From an uncultured Selenomonadaceae bacterium (GTDB lineage: Bacteria > Bacillota > Negativicutes > Selenomonadales > Selenomonadaceae): a stretch of 64,000 bases of DNA. The notes below the pieces were generated by a model that did no database searches, was not told the origin of the DNA, and was given only the letters and a program-made list of their open reading frames with translations. The translations under genes and the position numbers were made by a program. Below, piece by piece: positions 26,782-34,868 of the stretch; within the stretch, counting starts at the first letter, position 1; every line of letters begins with the position of its first letter. The stretch spans positions 1-64,000 of the forward strand of contig CAJOCQ010000003.1 in assembly GCA_905233135.1 (NCBI GenBank), read 5' to 3'.

Positions 26782-28182
26782 ATGAATATTATACTACAAA
26801 AATTTCGTAACGCGGAAATTTCTACAAAGATAACTTTGACTTATACAGCCTGCTTTATTTTGTTGCTGATGATAATTAACGCGGTTATGTACTTCGGCGT
26901 TTTTTACGCGCTTTACAGACCTGCAAGCCGTTCAATAAAATTCAGTATGCAAAATGTTAAAAAACTTATGGAAAATATTGCGCAGGATACGCACGCTTTT
27001 AAAGTCGGCTCCATTCACGAGCCTTTGGTTGCAGGCGTAGTTTTGCGCGTCATTGACGATTACGGCAACATTTTGATTGACAGCGACGCGCATTATTTAT
27101 CCAACGAAGATTTTAATAAAAATATTTTAGAAAATCCTTCGATTTTGGCGGACGAAGATATGGAAGTTGCCGAATTTAAAAGCGCGTTGGTTTACCGCGC
27201 AAAAACAGATTTTACATTTGAAGGCGAACACGTAACTTTATATTTTTTCCGCACGATAACTTCAGAAAAATTTTTGCTGGATAATCTGGAAAATATGTTG
27301 TTACTGCTGGATTTATTCGCAATTATATTTGCGGTTGCAGTCGGGCATTTTACAAGCCGAAAAGTTTTAAAGCCTATCGAAACTATGACTGAACACGCGC
27401 AAAATATCGCCTTCGGGAAAATGGACGGACGCATTGAAATTCCGCCCGCAAATGACGAACTTACCGAACTTGCAAAAACTTTTAACGATATGCTGGACAG
27501 GATACAAGGCGGAATTGACGCGCAATTAGATTTTGTTGTTAAAGCTACGCACGCGCTTTTAAATCCCGCCGCCGCAATTTTCGGCTCGAATGGAACTTTA
27601 AAACGGCACGGCTTTAACGATAAAAAAATTTTTGATGAAATGACTGACGCAATTTCTGATTCAGTAGGCAATATGGACGATATTTTAAAAAATCTTTTGT
27701 TCATTACGCGCATTGACAGGAATTGCCAAAAAATTAATAAAGTCAAATTAAATTCCGCGCAACTTGTCAAACGCGCCGCCGAATTAAAAAAAATCGTTGT
27801 CCCAAATTATAACTTTGAAATAATTCAAAATGACGACGCGGAAATTTTCGGCGATGAAGATTTAATGTTACAAATGCTTGAAAAATTTCTAGATAACGCC
27901 GTTAAATACAATCCCAAAAATAAAAAAATTACCGTCAGTTCAAAAGTTGACGGCGATAAAATTTATTTGAGCATTGCTGACAGCGGCGTTGGAATTGCGC
28001 CCGAAAATCTTGAAAAAATTTTTGAAAGGTTTTTCAGAATCGGCGCGGTTGAAGACGTCGAAGGCGGCGGGCTCGGTTTAACCATTGCGCGTTGGATTGC
28101 TGACAATCACGGCATAAAAATTGAAGTTGCAAGCGAACTCGGCAAAGGCAGTACTTTTACTTTGGTAATTCCTGCCGCTTGA
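26782..28182 (+). CDS. Orphan sensor histidine kinase with atypical H-box
   Basis: Membrane sensor kinase, 466 aa. Seen: TM1 about 22-44, an extracytoplasmic sensor of about 120 residues, TM2 about 170-192, HAMP to about 245 (KVLKPIETMTEHAQNIAFGKMDGRIEIP), a dimerisation/phosphoacceptor region with ATHALLNPAAAI where SHELRTPL is usual, and an ATPase domain with N-box LDNAVKYN, G1 DSGVGIAPENL, F-box FERFFRIG and G2 GGGLGLTIAR. His is kept, but the following Glu, important for catalysis, is Ala. No response regulator gene is adjacent. Start ATG behind GAGGAG. Signal unknown. Confidence 0.9.
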   Translation: MNIILQKFRNAEISTKITLTYTACFILLLMIINAVMYFGVFYALYRPASRSIKFSMQNVKKLMENIAQDTHAFKVGSIHEPLVAGVVLRVIDDYGNILIDSDAHYLSNEDFNKNILENPSILADEDMEVAEFKSALVYRAKTDFTFEGEHVTLYFFRTITSEKFLLDNLENMLLLLDLFAIIFAVAVGHFTSRKVLKPIETMTEHAQNIAFGKMDGRIEIPPANDELTELAKTFNDMLDRIQGGIDAQLDFVVKATHALLNPAAAIFGSNGTLKRHGFNDKKIFDEMTDAISDSVGNMDDILKNLLFITRIDRNCQKINKVKLNSAQLVKRAAELKKIVVPNYNFEIIQNDDAEIFGDEDLMLQMLEKFLDNAVKYNPKNKKITVSSKVDGDKIYLSIADSGVGIAPENLEKIFERFFRIGAVEDVEGGGLGLTIARWIADNHGIKIEVASELGKGSTFTLVIPAA

Positions 28183-28188
28183 AATTTC

Positions 28189-28217
28189 TTTACAAAATAA
28201 AAAAGTTAGGTTATAAT
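28189..28217 (+). promoter_or_regulatory. Promoter of the small hydrophobic ORF (TTTACA-17-TATAAT)
   Basis: -35 TTTACA at 28189-28194, a 17-base spacer and a perfect -10 TATAAT at 28212-28217, immediately after the kinase stop codon. The transcript would begin near 28224 in GCGCGGTACCG. Confidence 0.8.
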
Positions 28218-28250
28218 TTGCGCGGTACCGTAAAGACACAGGCGGTTGCA

Positions 28251-28271
28251 TCACCTTCCGAAAGGAGGTGA
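28251..28271 (+). promoter_or_regulatory. Hairpin sequestering the Shine-Dalgarno
   Basis: TCACCTTCC-GAAA-GGAGGTGA: the anti-Shine-Dalgarno arm (one bulged T) pairs with the ribosome site, which directly abuts the ATG at 28272. Translation should be closed unless the stem opens, a typical control in type I toxin mRNAs. Confidence 0.7.
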
Positions 28272-28358
28272 ATGATTGATGACTATCAAAAGTTCATTGT
28301 CGTGGTTATCGTTGTAGCCATCGTCGTGCTCGTGATAGGCACAAAAGTAGCCGCCTAA
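28272..28358 (+). CDS. Candidate type I toxin, 28-aa hydrophobic peptide
   Basis: A 28-residue peptide beginning MIDDYQKF, followed by about 15 consecutive V/I/A/L residues and ending IGTKVAA: a single membrane span with an acidic N-terminus and one lysine near the C-terminus. The Shine-Dalgarno GGAGGTGA is perfect but lies in a hairpin. The ORF has its own consensus promoter, its own terminator and an opposing consensus promoter beyond its 3' end. Short membrane peptides with this gene layout (Fst, TxpA, BsrG and holin-like families) are type I toxins. The sequence itself is not one I recognise, so toxicity is an inference. A non-toxic small membrane protein is the alternative. Confidence 0.6.
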   Translation: MIDDYQKFIVVVIVVAIVVLVIGTKVAA

Positions 28359-28471
28359 GCTCCGCAAAAGCTCCAGCGGCTCCAGCTAAAACCTAATATT
28401 TAAACCCTTTTAAGAGCAATCGTCTGTTCGGTACTGAAAGGCACTCCGTCAAATTGGCGGGGTGTTTTTCT
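28343..28471 (-). ncRNA. Candidate antisense RNA (antitoxin) overlapping the toxin mRNA 3' end
   Basis: Predicted from the minus-strand promoter at 28478-28506. The RNA would start near 28471 inside the toxin mRNA terminator, cross the 3' untranslated region and reach the stop codon region. A stem AGCCGC/GCGGCT (28376-28381 and 28349-28354) followed by ACTTTTG could end it, but this terminator is weak, so the 3' end is uncertain. The 3'-overlap arrangement matches TxpA/RatA and BsrG/SR4. Confidence 0.5.
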
Positions 28472-28475
28472 TTTG
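28441..28475 (+). terminator. Terminator of the small hydrophobic ORF mRNA
   Basis: CACTCCG and CGGGGTG form a stem (one G-T pair) around a 9-base loop, followed by TTTTTCTTTT. Confidence 0.8.
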
Positions 28476-28477
28476 TA

Positions 28478-28506
28478 ATTATAACTTTTTATCTAAAAAC
28501 TGTCAA
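28478..28506 (-). promoter_or_regulatory. Consensus antisense promoter (TTGACA-17-TATAAT)
   Basis: On the minus strand -35 TTGACA (28501-28506), a 17-base spacer and -10 TATAAT (28478-28483): a perfect consensus in both boxes. It lies just past the ald stop codon and points away from ald into the toxin region, so it serves no protein gene on that strand. Confidence 0.8.
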
Positions 28507-28507
28507 T

Positions 28508-29629
28508 TTACTTAAGATAATTTTCAAAATTTGTAAATTCCAAATTCAGCGCGTCAGCAACCGCCTTGTTCGTCAATTTGCCGTCAATCGTATTTAAACC
28601 TTTCGCCAATCCCAAATCATTTGCGCAGGCATTTTTCCAGCCGCTGTTTGCAATTTTCAGCGCGTAGGGCAAAGTTGCATTCGTCAAAGCAAGCGTCGAA
28701 GTACGCGCAACCGCGCCGGGAATATTTGCAACTGAATAATGAATCACGCCGAATTTTTCAAAAGTCGGGTTATCGTGCGTTGTAACTTTATCGCAAGTTT
28801 CAACCGAGCCGCCCTGATCTATTGCAACGTCAACAATTACCGCGCCGCGTTTCATTTCGCTTACCATTTTTTCTGTAACAAGTTTGGGAGTTTTCGCACC
28901 TGGAATTAAAACCGCGCCAACTAACAAATCAGCTTGCCGCGTCCATTCGGCGATATTGTAACTGTTTGAAACAACCGTGCAAACGCGCCCGCCAAAAATA
29001 TCGTCAAGGTAGCGCAGTCTTTCAATCGACAAATCAATAATCGTAACACGCGCGCCGAGTCCTACAGCCATTTTTGCCGCGTTGGTGCCGACAATCCCGC
29101 CTCCGATAATTACAACTTGCCCCGCTGCAACGCCGCTTACTCCGCCAAGTAACACGCCGCGCCCGCCGTATCTGCTTTCCAAAAATTGCGCGCCAATCTG
29201 AATTGACATTCGCCCCGCAATTTCGCTCATTGGAGCCAACAACGGTAAAGATTTTCCGTCGCGCCCCGTAACTGTTTCGTATGCAATGCCCGTAACTTTT
29301 TCATCAAGCAACGCCTTTGTTAATGCGGGTTCGGGCGCAAGGTGCAAGTACGTAAATAAAATTTGCCCTGCGTGAAAAAGTTCGTATTCAGATTCAAGCG
29401 GCTCCTTAACTTTGATAATCATTTCTGCGCGGTTGAAAATTTCTTTTTTGTCGGAAATAATTTCCGCGCCGACGGCTTTATAATCTTCGTCAGCAAAGCC
29501 GCTGCCTACGCCGCCTTTTTCTTCAATCAAAACTTTGTGCCCCGCTTTAACCAACGCTTCAGCTCCCGCAGGCGTCAAGCCGACGCGGTTTTCATTGTTT
29601 TTGATTTCCTTCGATACGCCAATAATCAT
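28508..29629 (-). CDS. ald: Alanine dehydrogenase
   Basis: NAD-dependent interconversion of alanine with pyruvate and ammonia. 373 aa. Seen: N-terminal [20 protein letters not shown] (substrate Arg and Lys region), [11 protein letters not shown] with the conserved Lys, TYLHLAPEP with the catalytic His, the Rossmann motif [17 protein letters not shown] near 170-186, DQGGSVET near 268, and [23 protein letters not shown]. All catalytic motifs look intact. Start ATG at 29629 with AAAGGAGCG. The strand-sharing promoter immediately after its stop belongs to the antisense RNA candidate. Confidence 0.96.
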   Translation of the reverse strand: MIIGVSKEIKNNENRVGLTPAGAEALVKAGHKVLIEEKGGVGSGFADEDYKAVGAEIISDKKEIFNRAEMIIKVKEPLESEYELFHAGQILFTYLHLAPEPALTKALLDEKVTGIAYETVTGRDGKSLPLLAPMSEIAGRMSIQIGAQFLESRYGGRGVLLGGVSGVAAGQVVIIGGGIVGTNAAKMAVGLGARVTIIDLSIERLRYLDDIFGGRVCTVVSNSYNIAEWTRQADLLVGAVLIPGAKTPKLVTEKMVSEMKRGAVIVDVAIDQGGSVETCDKVTTHDNPTFEKFGVIHYSVANIPGAVARTSTLALTNATLPYALKIANSGWKNACANDLGLAKGLNTIDGKLTNKAVADALNLEFTNFENYLK

Positions 29630-29656
29630 TTCATTCGCTCCTTTCAGTCGCTCATT

Positions 29657-29745
29657 AGGAAACAGGATAAAGGATAAAGGATAAAGGATAAAGGATAAAG
29701 ATTCAATACCCTTTTTCCTTTAAACTGTTTCCTATTTCCTAAAAA
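29657..29745. repeat. GGATAAA heptamer tandem repeat with complementary arm
   Basis: Five GGATAAA units in a row (29666-29701) followed by CCCTTTTTCCTTTAAACTG and TTTCCTATTTCCTA, which can fold back on the purine arm. It lies in the divergent gap between ald and the FHA gene. Copy number of the heptamer is likely to vary between strains. Confidence 0.7.
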
Positions 29746-29784
29746 TTTTCACAGAAAATTTTTCCAGCTTTTTTTCAAAATTTA

Positions 29785-29813
29785 TTTTACGTTTTAAAAA
29801 GTTATGCTATAAT
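29785..29813 (+). promoter_or_regulatory. Promoter of the FHA-PP2C-kinase cluster
   Basis: Extended -10 TGCTATAAT (29805-29813) with a T-rich -35-like TTTTAC at 29785-29790 and a 17-base spacer, about 34 bases before the TTG start of the FHA gene. Confidence 0.6.
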
Positions 29814-29846
29814 GACGCCGAGAAAATTTTTTGGGAGGTGTAGCAC

Positions 29847-30620
29847 TTGAAAATAACAAGCGTGATAAGCGGTCAAATAGCTAATCTCTTCCAAAAACGC
29901 GGCGAAGTTGAACCGCCCGCGCTTATAAAAGCACTTGAGCGCGAAATTGTCAAGCAAAAAAAATCTGTCGACGGCTTTTACATTGTGCCGAATGATTATA
30001 CAATTTTTCTTTCGGCGGAAGATTGCCACAGATTGAGCGCGGCGCGCGTTTTTAAAACTCTTTACGAAACTGTTGAACGCAAAGTTATTAAAGAAAACTG
30101 CTTTATGGACGGAAATTTGAGCGTCAAGATTGAAAAAAATTCCGATACCGAAGACGCAATTTTAATTTCCGCGCAATACGTCGAAGATTCAAAAATTGCT
30201 GAAGATACTATCGACCTTGAAAACGACGTACTTTCTCAAACGCTGCTTGAAAACGGCGATACAACCGCTAAATCTACAATAATTGCCGATAAAACAAAAA
30301 TTACCGCGTCAATGAAAAGTTCCATTCGCACCATTGAATATAATTTGGCGGTTATTACAGATTTGGAAAATGCTGAAGTGATTCTCGGCGAAAAACAAGT
30401 TTATTTCGGCAGGAAAGATACCAATGATTTTATTTTGAAGGACGAAGGCGCGTCAAGAATCCACGCCTATATTTCCTACGAACGCCACCGCCACGTTCTG
30501 CGCGACGCCGGCAGCTTGAACGGTACATTTGTCAACAAAAAACCAATCACGCGCTATGAACTGCGCGACGGCGATAAAATTTTAATTGGCAATACTGTTC
30601 TTGTTTACAAAGTTTTATAG
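29847..30620 (+). CDS. FHA domain protein with DUF3662 N-terminus (FhaA-like)
   Basis: Phosphothreonine-binding adaptor, 257 aa. Seen: an N-terminal DUF3662 domain (residues 1 to about 115: ISGQIANLFQKRGEVEPPALIKALEREI, FYIVPNDYTIFLS), an acidic linker, and a C-terminal FHA domain (about 165-257) with FGRKDTNDFIL, the phosphothreonine site SRIHAYI and NGTFVNKKPI. In Actinobacteria FhaA binds phosphorylated partners of PknB. The neighbours PP2C and PASTA kinase on the same strand support that role. Start TTG with GGGAGGTG. Element copy E separates it from PP2C. Confidence 0.9.
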   Translation: MKITSVISGQIANLFQKRGEVEPPALIKALEREIVKQKKSVDGFYIVPNDYTIFLSAEDCHRLSAARVFKTLYETVERKVIKENCFMDGNLSVKIEKNSDTEDAILISAQYVEDSKIAEDTIDLENDVLSQTLLENGDTTAKSTIIADKTKITASMKSSIRTIEYNLAVITDLENAEVILGEKQVYFGRKDTNDFILKDEGASRIHAYISYERHRHVLRDAGSLNGTFVNKKPITRYELRDGDKILIGNTVLVYKVL

Positions 30621-30654
30621 GGTATGTTAAAAAATAAAAAATTTTTGTAAATAA

Positions 30655-30857
30655 AAAAGTAGGGCTGGTGCAACTCGCCCGTTCACGCCTTTTTTTGTCG
30701 CTTACCAAACTTGCTGCAACTAAAATAAAACGCGGCGAAGAATAAAACTTACTGCAATGTTTGACGCGAAAAAAGTTGAACGGGCGCAATTTCGGTAAAG
30801 CACTTTTCTTTGGTACTTTCTTTTTTGCGACTGAAAAAGAAAGTACATTTATAAAAT
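30655..30857 (-). repeat. Dispersed intergenic element, copy E (reverse)
   Basis: Minus strand: TGTACTTTCTTTTT paired with AAAAAGAAAGTACC and followed by AAAGAAAAGTGCTTT. Second stem CGCCCGTTCA/TGAACGGGCG (30676-30685 and 30777-30786): one base pair longer than other copies and changed on both arms. Inserted between two co-directional genes of one functional cluster. No ORF is inside. Confidence 0.8.
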
Positions 30858-30914
30858 TTTTAAAATTGTAAACATATTCTAACGTATAAAAATCAACCGA
30901 AGGGAGCAAATTAA

Positions 30915-31613
30915 ATGTCCAAAGTGTATCAAGCAACGCACGTTGGAAAAGTCAGAAAAAATAATGAAGACGCGCTAATTTTTATAGAACCTGAAACTTT
31001 TGTAGTAGCGGACGGAATGGGCGGACAAGCCGCAGGCGAAGTTGCAAGCAAAATGCTTATCGATACAGTAAAAAATTTTTTGCCGACAATTCCCGAACCG
31101 TTGCACGAAGATATTTTAAAAAAAGCAATTCTGAAATCAAACGCCGCAATTTTGCGCGCGGCGAATGAAAATCCCAACTATCGCGGTATGGGTACCACTG
31201 CAACGATTCTGCACATTTACAAAGACCGCGCCTACTACGCGCACGTTGGAGACAGCAGAATTTACCGTCTCAAAAATAAAATTCTTGAACAAATTACGCA
31301 AGATCATTCGTACGTTGAAGATTTGGTAAGACGCGGCGAACTTACAGCCGATGAAGCCCGCCTTCATCCAATGAAAAATATTTTAACTCAAGCAGTCGGC
31401 GCAGTCGAAAATATTTCTGTCGATACTGCAAGCTTTTCTGTACACGCGGGCGAAATTTTTTTGCTTTGCACGGACGGTTTAACAAATATGGTTGACGATA
31501 ACGAAATTGCCAAAATTCTTTTGACGAGCGAAAATCCCGCTGAAACTTTAGTGCAAGCCGCGCTTGATAACGGCGGCGCAGATAATATTTCTGTTATCGT
31601 TGTTAAAGTTTAA
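30915..31613 (+). CDS. PP2C-type Ser/Thr phosphatase (PrpC/Stp-like)
   Basis: Metal-dependent phosphatase that reverses the adjacent PASTA kinase, 232 aa. Seen: N-terminal THVGKVRKNNEDA (metal Asp), VVADGMGGQAAGEVAS near 31-46, GMGTTATILHI, AHVGDSRIYRL, the flap RRGELTADEARLHPMKNILTQAVG, LLCTDGLTNMVDD and GGADNISVIVVKV at the C-terminus. All metal-binding motifs look complete. Start ATG with AGGGAGC. The next gene begins about 60 bases on, a common phosphatase-kinase pair in Firmicutes controlling cell-wall growth and division. Confidence 0.95.
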   Translation: MSKVYQATHVGKVRKNNEDALIFIEPETFVVADGMGGQAAGEVASKMLIDTVKNFLPTIPEPLHEDILKKAILKSNAAILRAANENPNYRGMGTTATILHIYKDRAYYAHVGDSRIYRLKNKILEQITQDHSYVEDLVRRGELTADEARLHPMKNILTQAVGAVENISVDTASFSVHAGEIFLLCTDGLTNMVDDNEIAKILLTSENPAETLVQAALDNGGADNISVIVVKV

Positions 31614-31671
31614 AAAGATTGAGGTTAAAATTATGAAAGTTGCATACAAAAGGCGGAAAGGAGGAGTTTTT

Positions 31672-33486
31672 ATGTTGGGGCGAGTCTTGGGCGAAAGATA
31701 CGTGCTTGAAGAAAAAATCGGCAGCGGCGGAATGGCTGAAGTTTACAGCGCGCACGATAATTTATTAGACCGTCCTGTTGCAGTAAAAATTCTCCACGAA
31801 TCGTACCGCTCGGACGTGGAATTTATAGAAAAATTTCACAGCGAGGCGAAGGCGGCGGCGCGGCTCTCTCATCCAAATATCGTAAATATTTATGACGTTG
31901 GGATTGACGGCGTTGACCATTATATTGTTATGGAATATGTGCGCGGCAAATCTTTAAAGGATAAAATTCGCGAAGAAGGCGCACTTGACATTTTGACAGC
32001 CACGCGCATTGCCAAAGATATTGCAAACGGCTTGGCGCACGCGCACGCTCATAATTTGGTTCACTGCGATATTAAACCGCATAATATCTTAATGACGCCC
32101 GAAGGAATTGCGAAAATTGCGGACTTCGGAATTGCCCGCGCTATTACCGAATCAACGATGACTTACAACGGAAATGTTATTGGTTCTGTACATTATTTTT
32201 CGCCCGAACAGGCGCAGGGCGGTGCAATAACTCCAAAATCTGACGTGTATTCTTTGGGAATTGTAATGTACGAAATGTTGACTAACAAATTGCCTTTCAC
32301 GGGCGATAATCCCGTTGCCATTGCAATGAAACACATTGAAGAAGAACCCGCGCCGCCAAGTCAAATTCGCCAACAAATTCCGCCAATGCTTGAGGCTATT
32401 GTTTTACGCGCAATGAATAAAAATCCTGAACTGCGCCTTTCAAGTTTCGATATGATTCAAGCCCTTTCAAACGTTGAGGCAAATTTAAGCGTCGCGCAGA
32501 TGAACGACCCCGACGCCACGCAAATTTTGCCGCGCGTAAAAACTGACACTTTGCCGCCGCGCAGAAGTATTCGCCAAAATGCTGTCAACGCCAATAAATC
32601 CAACAATCCAAAACCTAAACGCAAATTTTTTATTCAATCGAAATTATTTTTTGTAGGACTTATATTATTTTTAATTTTCGGATTCGGCGTTGGAATTTTA
32701 ATGGCGTTCGGTGAACCTTGGCAAACTGAAACTGTTGCGGTTCCAAACGTTGAAGGCAAGCAAATGACTTTGGCGCGTCAAATTTTGGAAGACGAAAAGC
32801 TCCGCGTAAACGTTGCAGAAATTTATGATTCAAAAGTTCCTGCGGGCGAAGTTGTTAAACAAGACCCCGCCGCAGGCAAAGATGTTAAGCTTGAAAGATT
32901 CGTTACAATTTATGTAAGCAAGGGCGGCGAAACAATCGATATGCCCGACCTTGTAGGCTTGACAAAATCCGCCGCCGTCGAACGTATTCAAAAACTCGGC
33001 TTGCAACTCGGCTCCATTTACGAAAAAGATTCTGAAACTGAACCGGGTACAATTCTTTCTCACGACCCCGCAATTAACACGAAAATTAATCGCGGACAAA
33101 CTGTAGATTTGGTTGTTTCGCGCGGTATGACTGCGGTTGCCGTAAATAAAACCGCGCCGCCCGTTGAAGAACCTGCGATTGAAAAAATTTACGTCCCCAA
33201 CGTACAAAGTGCAAGCCTTGACGTTGCAAAATCAAATATCGAAAACAGCGGCTTGACTGTCGGCGAAATTATTTACCAAGAAAGCACGCAAGCTGCAGGA
33301 ACGATTATCAGCCAAAATCCCGCGCCCGATTCTTATGTTGAATCAGGTACAAGCATTGAGTTGGTTGTTGCCTATCAAGAGGAAAAAGTTGAAGAACATC
33401 CCGGCGAATACGGCGCGCCGCAAAATGATTCTGCAAGTACAGATTTTGCGCCTTCGCGTGAATCTGACGGAGAAAAAAGCCAATGA
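31672..33486 (+). CDS. PASTA-domain Ser/Thr protein kinase (PknB/PrkC-like)
   Basis: Membrane kinase sensing peptidoglycan or muropeptides, 604 aa from ATG 31672 (GGAAAGGAGGAG upstream). A short in-frame ATG at 31633 would add 13 residues containing that site and is less likely. Seen: kinase domain about 10-270 (GSGGMAEVYSA, AVKIL, VHCDIKPHNIL, ADFGIAR, SVHYFSPEQAQGG), a juxtamembrane linker, TM about 323-345, then three PASTA repeats (VPNVEGKQM, MPDLVGLTKS, VPNVQSASL) and an acidic tail. The catalytic loop reads HCD, not HRD. Stop overlaps rsgA by ATGA. Confidence 0.96.
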   Translation: MLGRVLGERYVLEEKIGSGGMAEVYSAHDNLLDRPVAVKILHESYRSDVEFIEKFHSEAKAAARLSHPNIVNIYDVGIDGVDHYIVMEYVRGKSLKDKIREEGALDILTATRIAKDIANGLAHAHAHNLVHCDIKPHNILMTPEGIAKIADFGIARAITESTMTYNGNVIGSVHYFSPEQAQGGAITPKSDVYSLGIVMYEMLTNKLPFTGDNPVAIAMKHIEEEPAPPSQIRQQIPPMLEAIVLRAMNKNPELRLSSFDMIQALSNVEANLSVAQMNDPDATQILPRVKTDTLPPRRSIRQNAVNANKSNNPKPKRKFFIQSKLFFVGLILFLIFGFGVGILMAFGEPWQTETVAVPNVEGKQMTLARQILEDEKLRVNVAEIYDSKVPAGEVVKQDPAAGKDVKLERFVTIYVSKGGETIDMPDLVGLTKSAAVERIQKLGLQLGSIYEKDSETEPGTILSHDPAINTKINRGQTVDLVVSRGMTAVAVNKTAPPVEEPAIEKIYVPNVQSASLDVAKSNIENSGLTVGEIIYQESTQAAGTIISQNPAPDSYVESGTSIELVVAYQEEKVEEHPGEYGAPQNDSASTDFAPSRESDGEKSQ

Positions 33487-34343
33487 CAGGGCGCGTTATA
33501 AAATTTTATAACAGTTTTTTCTTCGTGAAGGTTGAGGGCGAATTAATTCCCTGCAAACTGCGCGGAATTATCAAGCGCGATAAAAAAATTGGCAGTGCGG
33601 TTTGTGTAGGCGACTTTGTAGAAATTTCAAAGTTGAAGGACGGCTCGGGCGTTATTGAAAAAATTCAGCCGCGAAAATCTTTGCTGATTCGCCCCGCCGT
33701 TGCGAACGTTGACAGAATTATTTTGACATTCGCCGCCGCGCATCCGAATTTGCATTTGCTGTTGCTGGACAGATTTATTGCGCTTGCCGAATTTTCCAAG
33801 CTTGCAGAAATTATTATTTGCGTCAACAAAATCGATTTGATTGACGATAAAAATTTTTTGGCGCAGTACGAAAATCTTTACAAAGTTATTCGCACTTCGA
33901 CGATTGACGGCGCGGGCATTGACGAACTCAAGGAAATTATTTCAAGCGGCGTTACTGTTTTTGCGGGTGCGTCAGGCGTCGGTAAATCTTCCCTGCTGAA
34001 TAAAATTGATTCAAATTTAAAATTGAAAGTCGGCGCAGTCAGTGAAAAAATTTTGCGCGGCAAGCATACCACGCGCCTTTCTGAACTGATAGAATTTCGC
34101 GCAGGTTTTTTGGTCGATACGCCCGGCTTCAGCGCGGTTGATTTACTTGACGCGGGAATTACCGCCGAAAATCTGAAGTACTGCTTTAAAGAATTTGAAA
34201 ATTTTTCGGGCGAATGTAAATTTTTGAACGGCTGCACGCACAGCCACGAGCCGAATTGCGGCGTTAAATCTGCCGTCGAAAATAAAAAAATCCTGCGCGA
34301 ACGCTACGAAAATTATTTAACTTTGTTTCAGGAACTAAAATAA
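33483..34343 (+). CDS. rsgA: Ribosome small-subunit GTPase RsgA
   Basis: Circularly permuted GTPase that acts in late 30S maturation, 286 aa. Seen: OB-fold N-terminus (about 1-65), then G4 NKIDL near 118-122, G1 GASGVGKSSLLN near 162-173, G2 KHTTR, G3 DTPGF, and a C-terminal zinc site CKFLNGCTHSHEPNC (Cys, Cys, His, Cys). The first base overlaps the kinase stop (ATGA), so it is translationally coupled; rsgA next to PASTA kinase is a common Firmicute order. A bidirectional terminator follows. Confidence 0.96.
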   Translation: MTGRVIKFYNSFFFVKVEGELIPCKLRGIIKRDKKIGSAVCVGDFVEISKLKDGSGVIEKIQPRKSLLIRPAVANVDRIILTFAAAHPNLHLLLLDRFIALAEFSKLAEIIICVNKIDLIDDKNFLAQYENLYKVIRTSTIDGAGIDELKEIISSGVTVFAGASGVGKSSLLNKIDSNLKLKVGAVSEKILRGKHTTRLSELIEFRAGFLVDTPGFSAVDLLDAGITAENLKYCFKEFENFSGECKFLNGCTHSHEPNCGVKSAVENKKILRERYENYLTLFQELK

Positions 34344-34363
34344 AAAATTTTATCCATAAACTA

Positions 34364-34390
34364 AAAAGCGGTTAAGCCGCTATTTTTTTG
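34364..34390. terminator. Bidirectional terminator between rsgA and the Rrf2 gene
   Basis: AGCGG-TTAAG-CCGCT followed on the plus strand by ATTTTTTTG and, on the minus strand, by TTTTTAG. The stop codon of the Rrf2 gene lies in the hairpin loop. Confidence 0.8.
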
Positions 34391-34779
34391 TCCAAAATAT
34401 CCTGCAAAGTTATGCCGTAAAAAAAATCGTGCGTCAACTGATTGTACTTTTGCCACATCGGCAAGGTTAAGCAAAAAGATTTTCTTTCGCAGGAATCCGA
34501 ACAATCTGCAACAGATAAAGTAAATTCCGTCGAGTCCAAAATTTCGCCTACGCTATATTCTGAAGGTTGCCGCGTCAATTTGTAGCCGCCGCCTCTGCCG
34601 TGTACGCCCTTCAAAAATTCTTTTTCTACCAAAATTTTTAAAACCGCCTCAAGATATTTTTTTGAAATTCCTTGACGCTCTGCAATTTCTTTTAGCGGGA
34701 TAAATTTTTCTGAATTTTGTTCCGCCAAATCCAACATTACACGCAAGGCGTATCTTCCTTTTGTTGAAACTAAAAACAT
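34372..34779 (-). CDS. Rrf2/IscR family regulator
   Basis: Winged-helix repressor, 135 aa from ATG 34777-34779 (GGGTGAT upstream); the extension to 34824 is rejected. Seen: MFLVSTKGRYALRVMLDLA, the helix-turn-helix region KEIAERQGISKKYLEAVLKILVEKEFL, the wing GRGGGYKLTRQPSEYSVGEI, and three cysteines in DCSDSCERKSFC that match the [2Fe-2S] ligand positions of IscR. It is divergent from the cysteine desulfurase and scaffold genes, so it probably senses Fe-S status and controls them and itself. Confidence 0.92.
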   Translation of the reverse strand: MFLVSTKGRYALRVMLDLAEQNSEKFIPLKEIAERQGISKKYLEAVLKILVEKEFLKGVHGRGGGYKLTRQPSEYSVGEILDSTEFTLSVADCSDSCERKSFCLTLPMWQKYNQLTHDFFYGITLQDILDKKIAA

Positions 34780-34795
34780 TTTTATCACCCTTAAT

Positions 34796-34846
34796 ATTAT
34801 ATCAAATTTTTTATCTATTGTCATTGTAGGTAAAATGTTTTATAAT
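34796..34846. promoter_or_regulatory. Divergent promoters sharing one -35 region (rrf2 / nifS-like)
   Basis: Plus strand: TTGTCA (34818-34823), 17 bases, TATAAT (34841-34846). Minus strand: ATGACA (34819-34824), 17 bases, TATAAT (34796-34801) with an upstream TG. The two -35 boxes use the same bases on opposite strands (ATTGTCAT), so one polymerase or one bound repressor would affect both genes. Confidence 0.75.
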
Positions 34847-34868
34847 TGCATTGAAAGAAGGGATAAAA

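Noticed and set aside
27192..27770. 192-codon minus-strand open frame inside the histidine kinase gene
   Set aside because: Shadow of the kinase gene; Ser-rich composition typical of antisense frames here.
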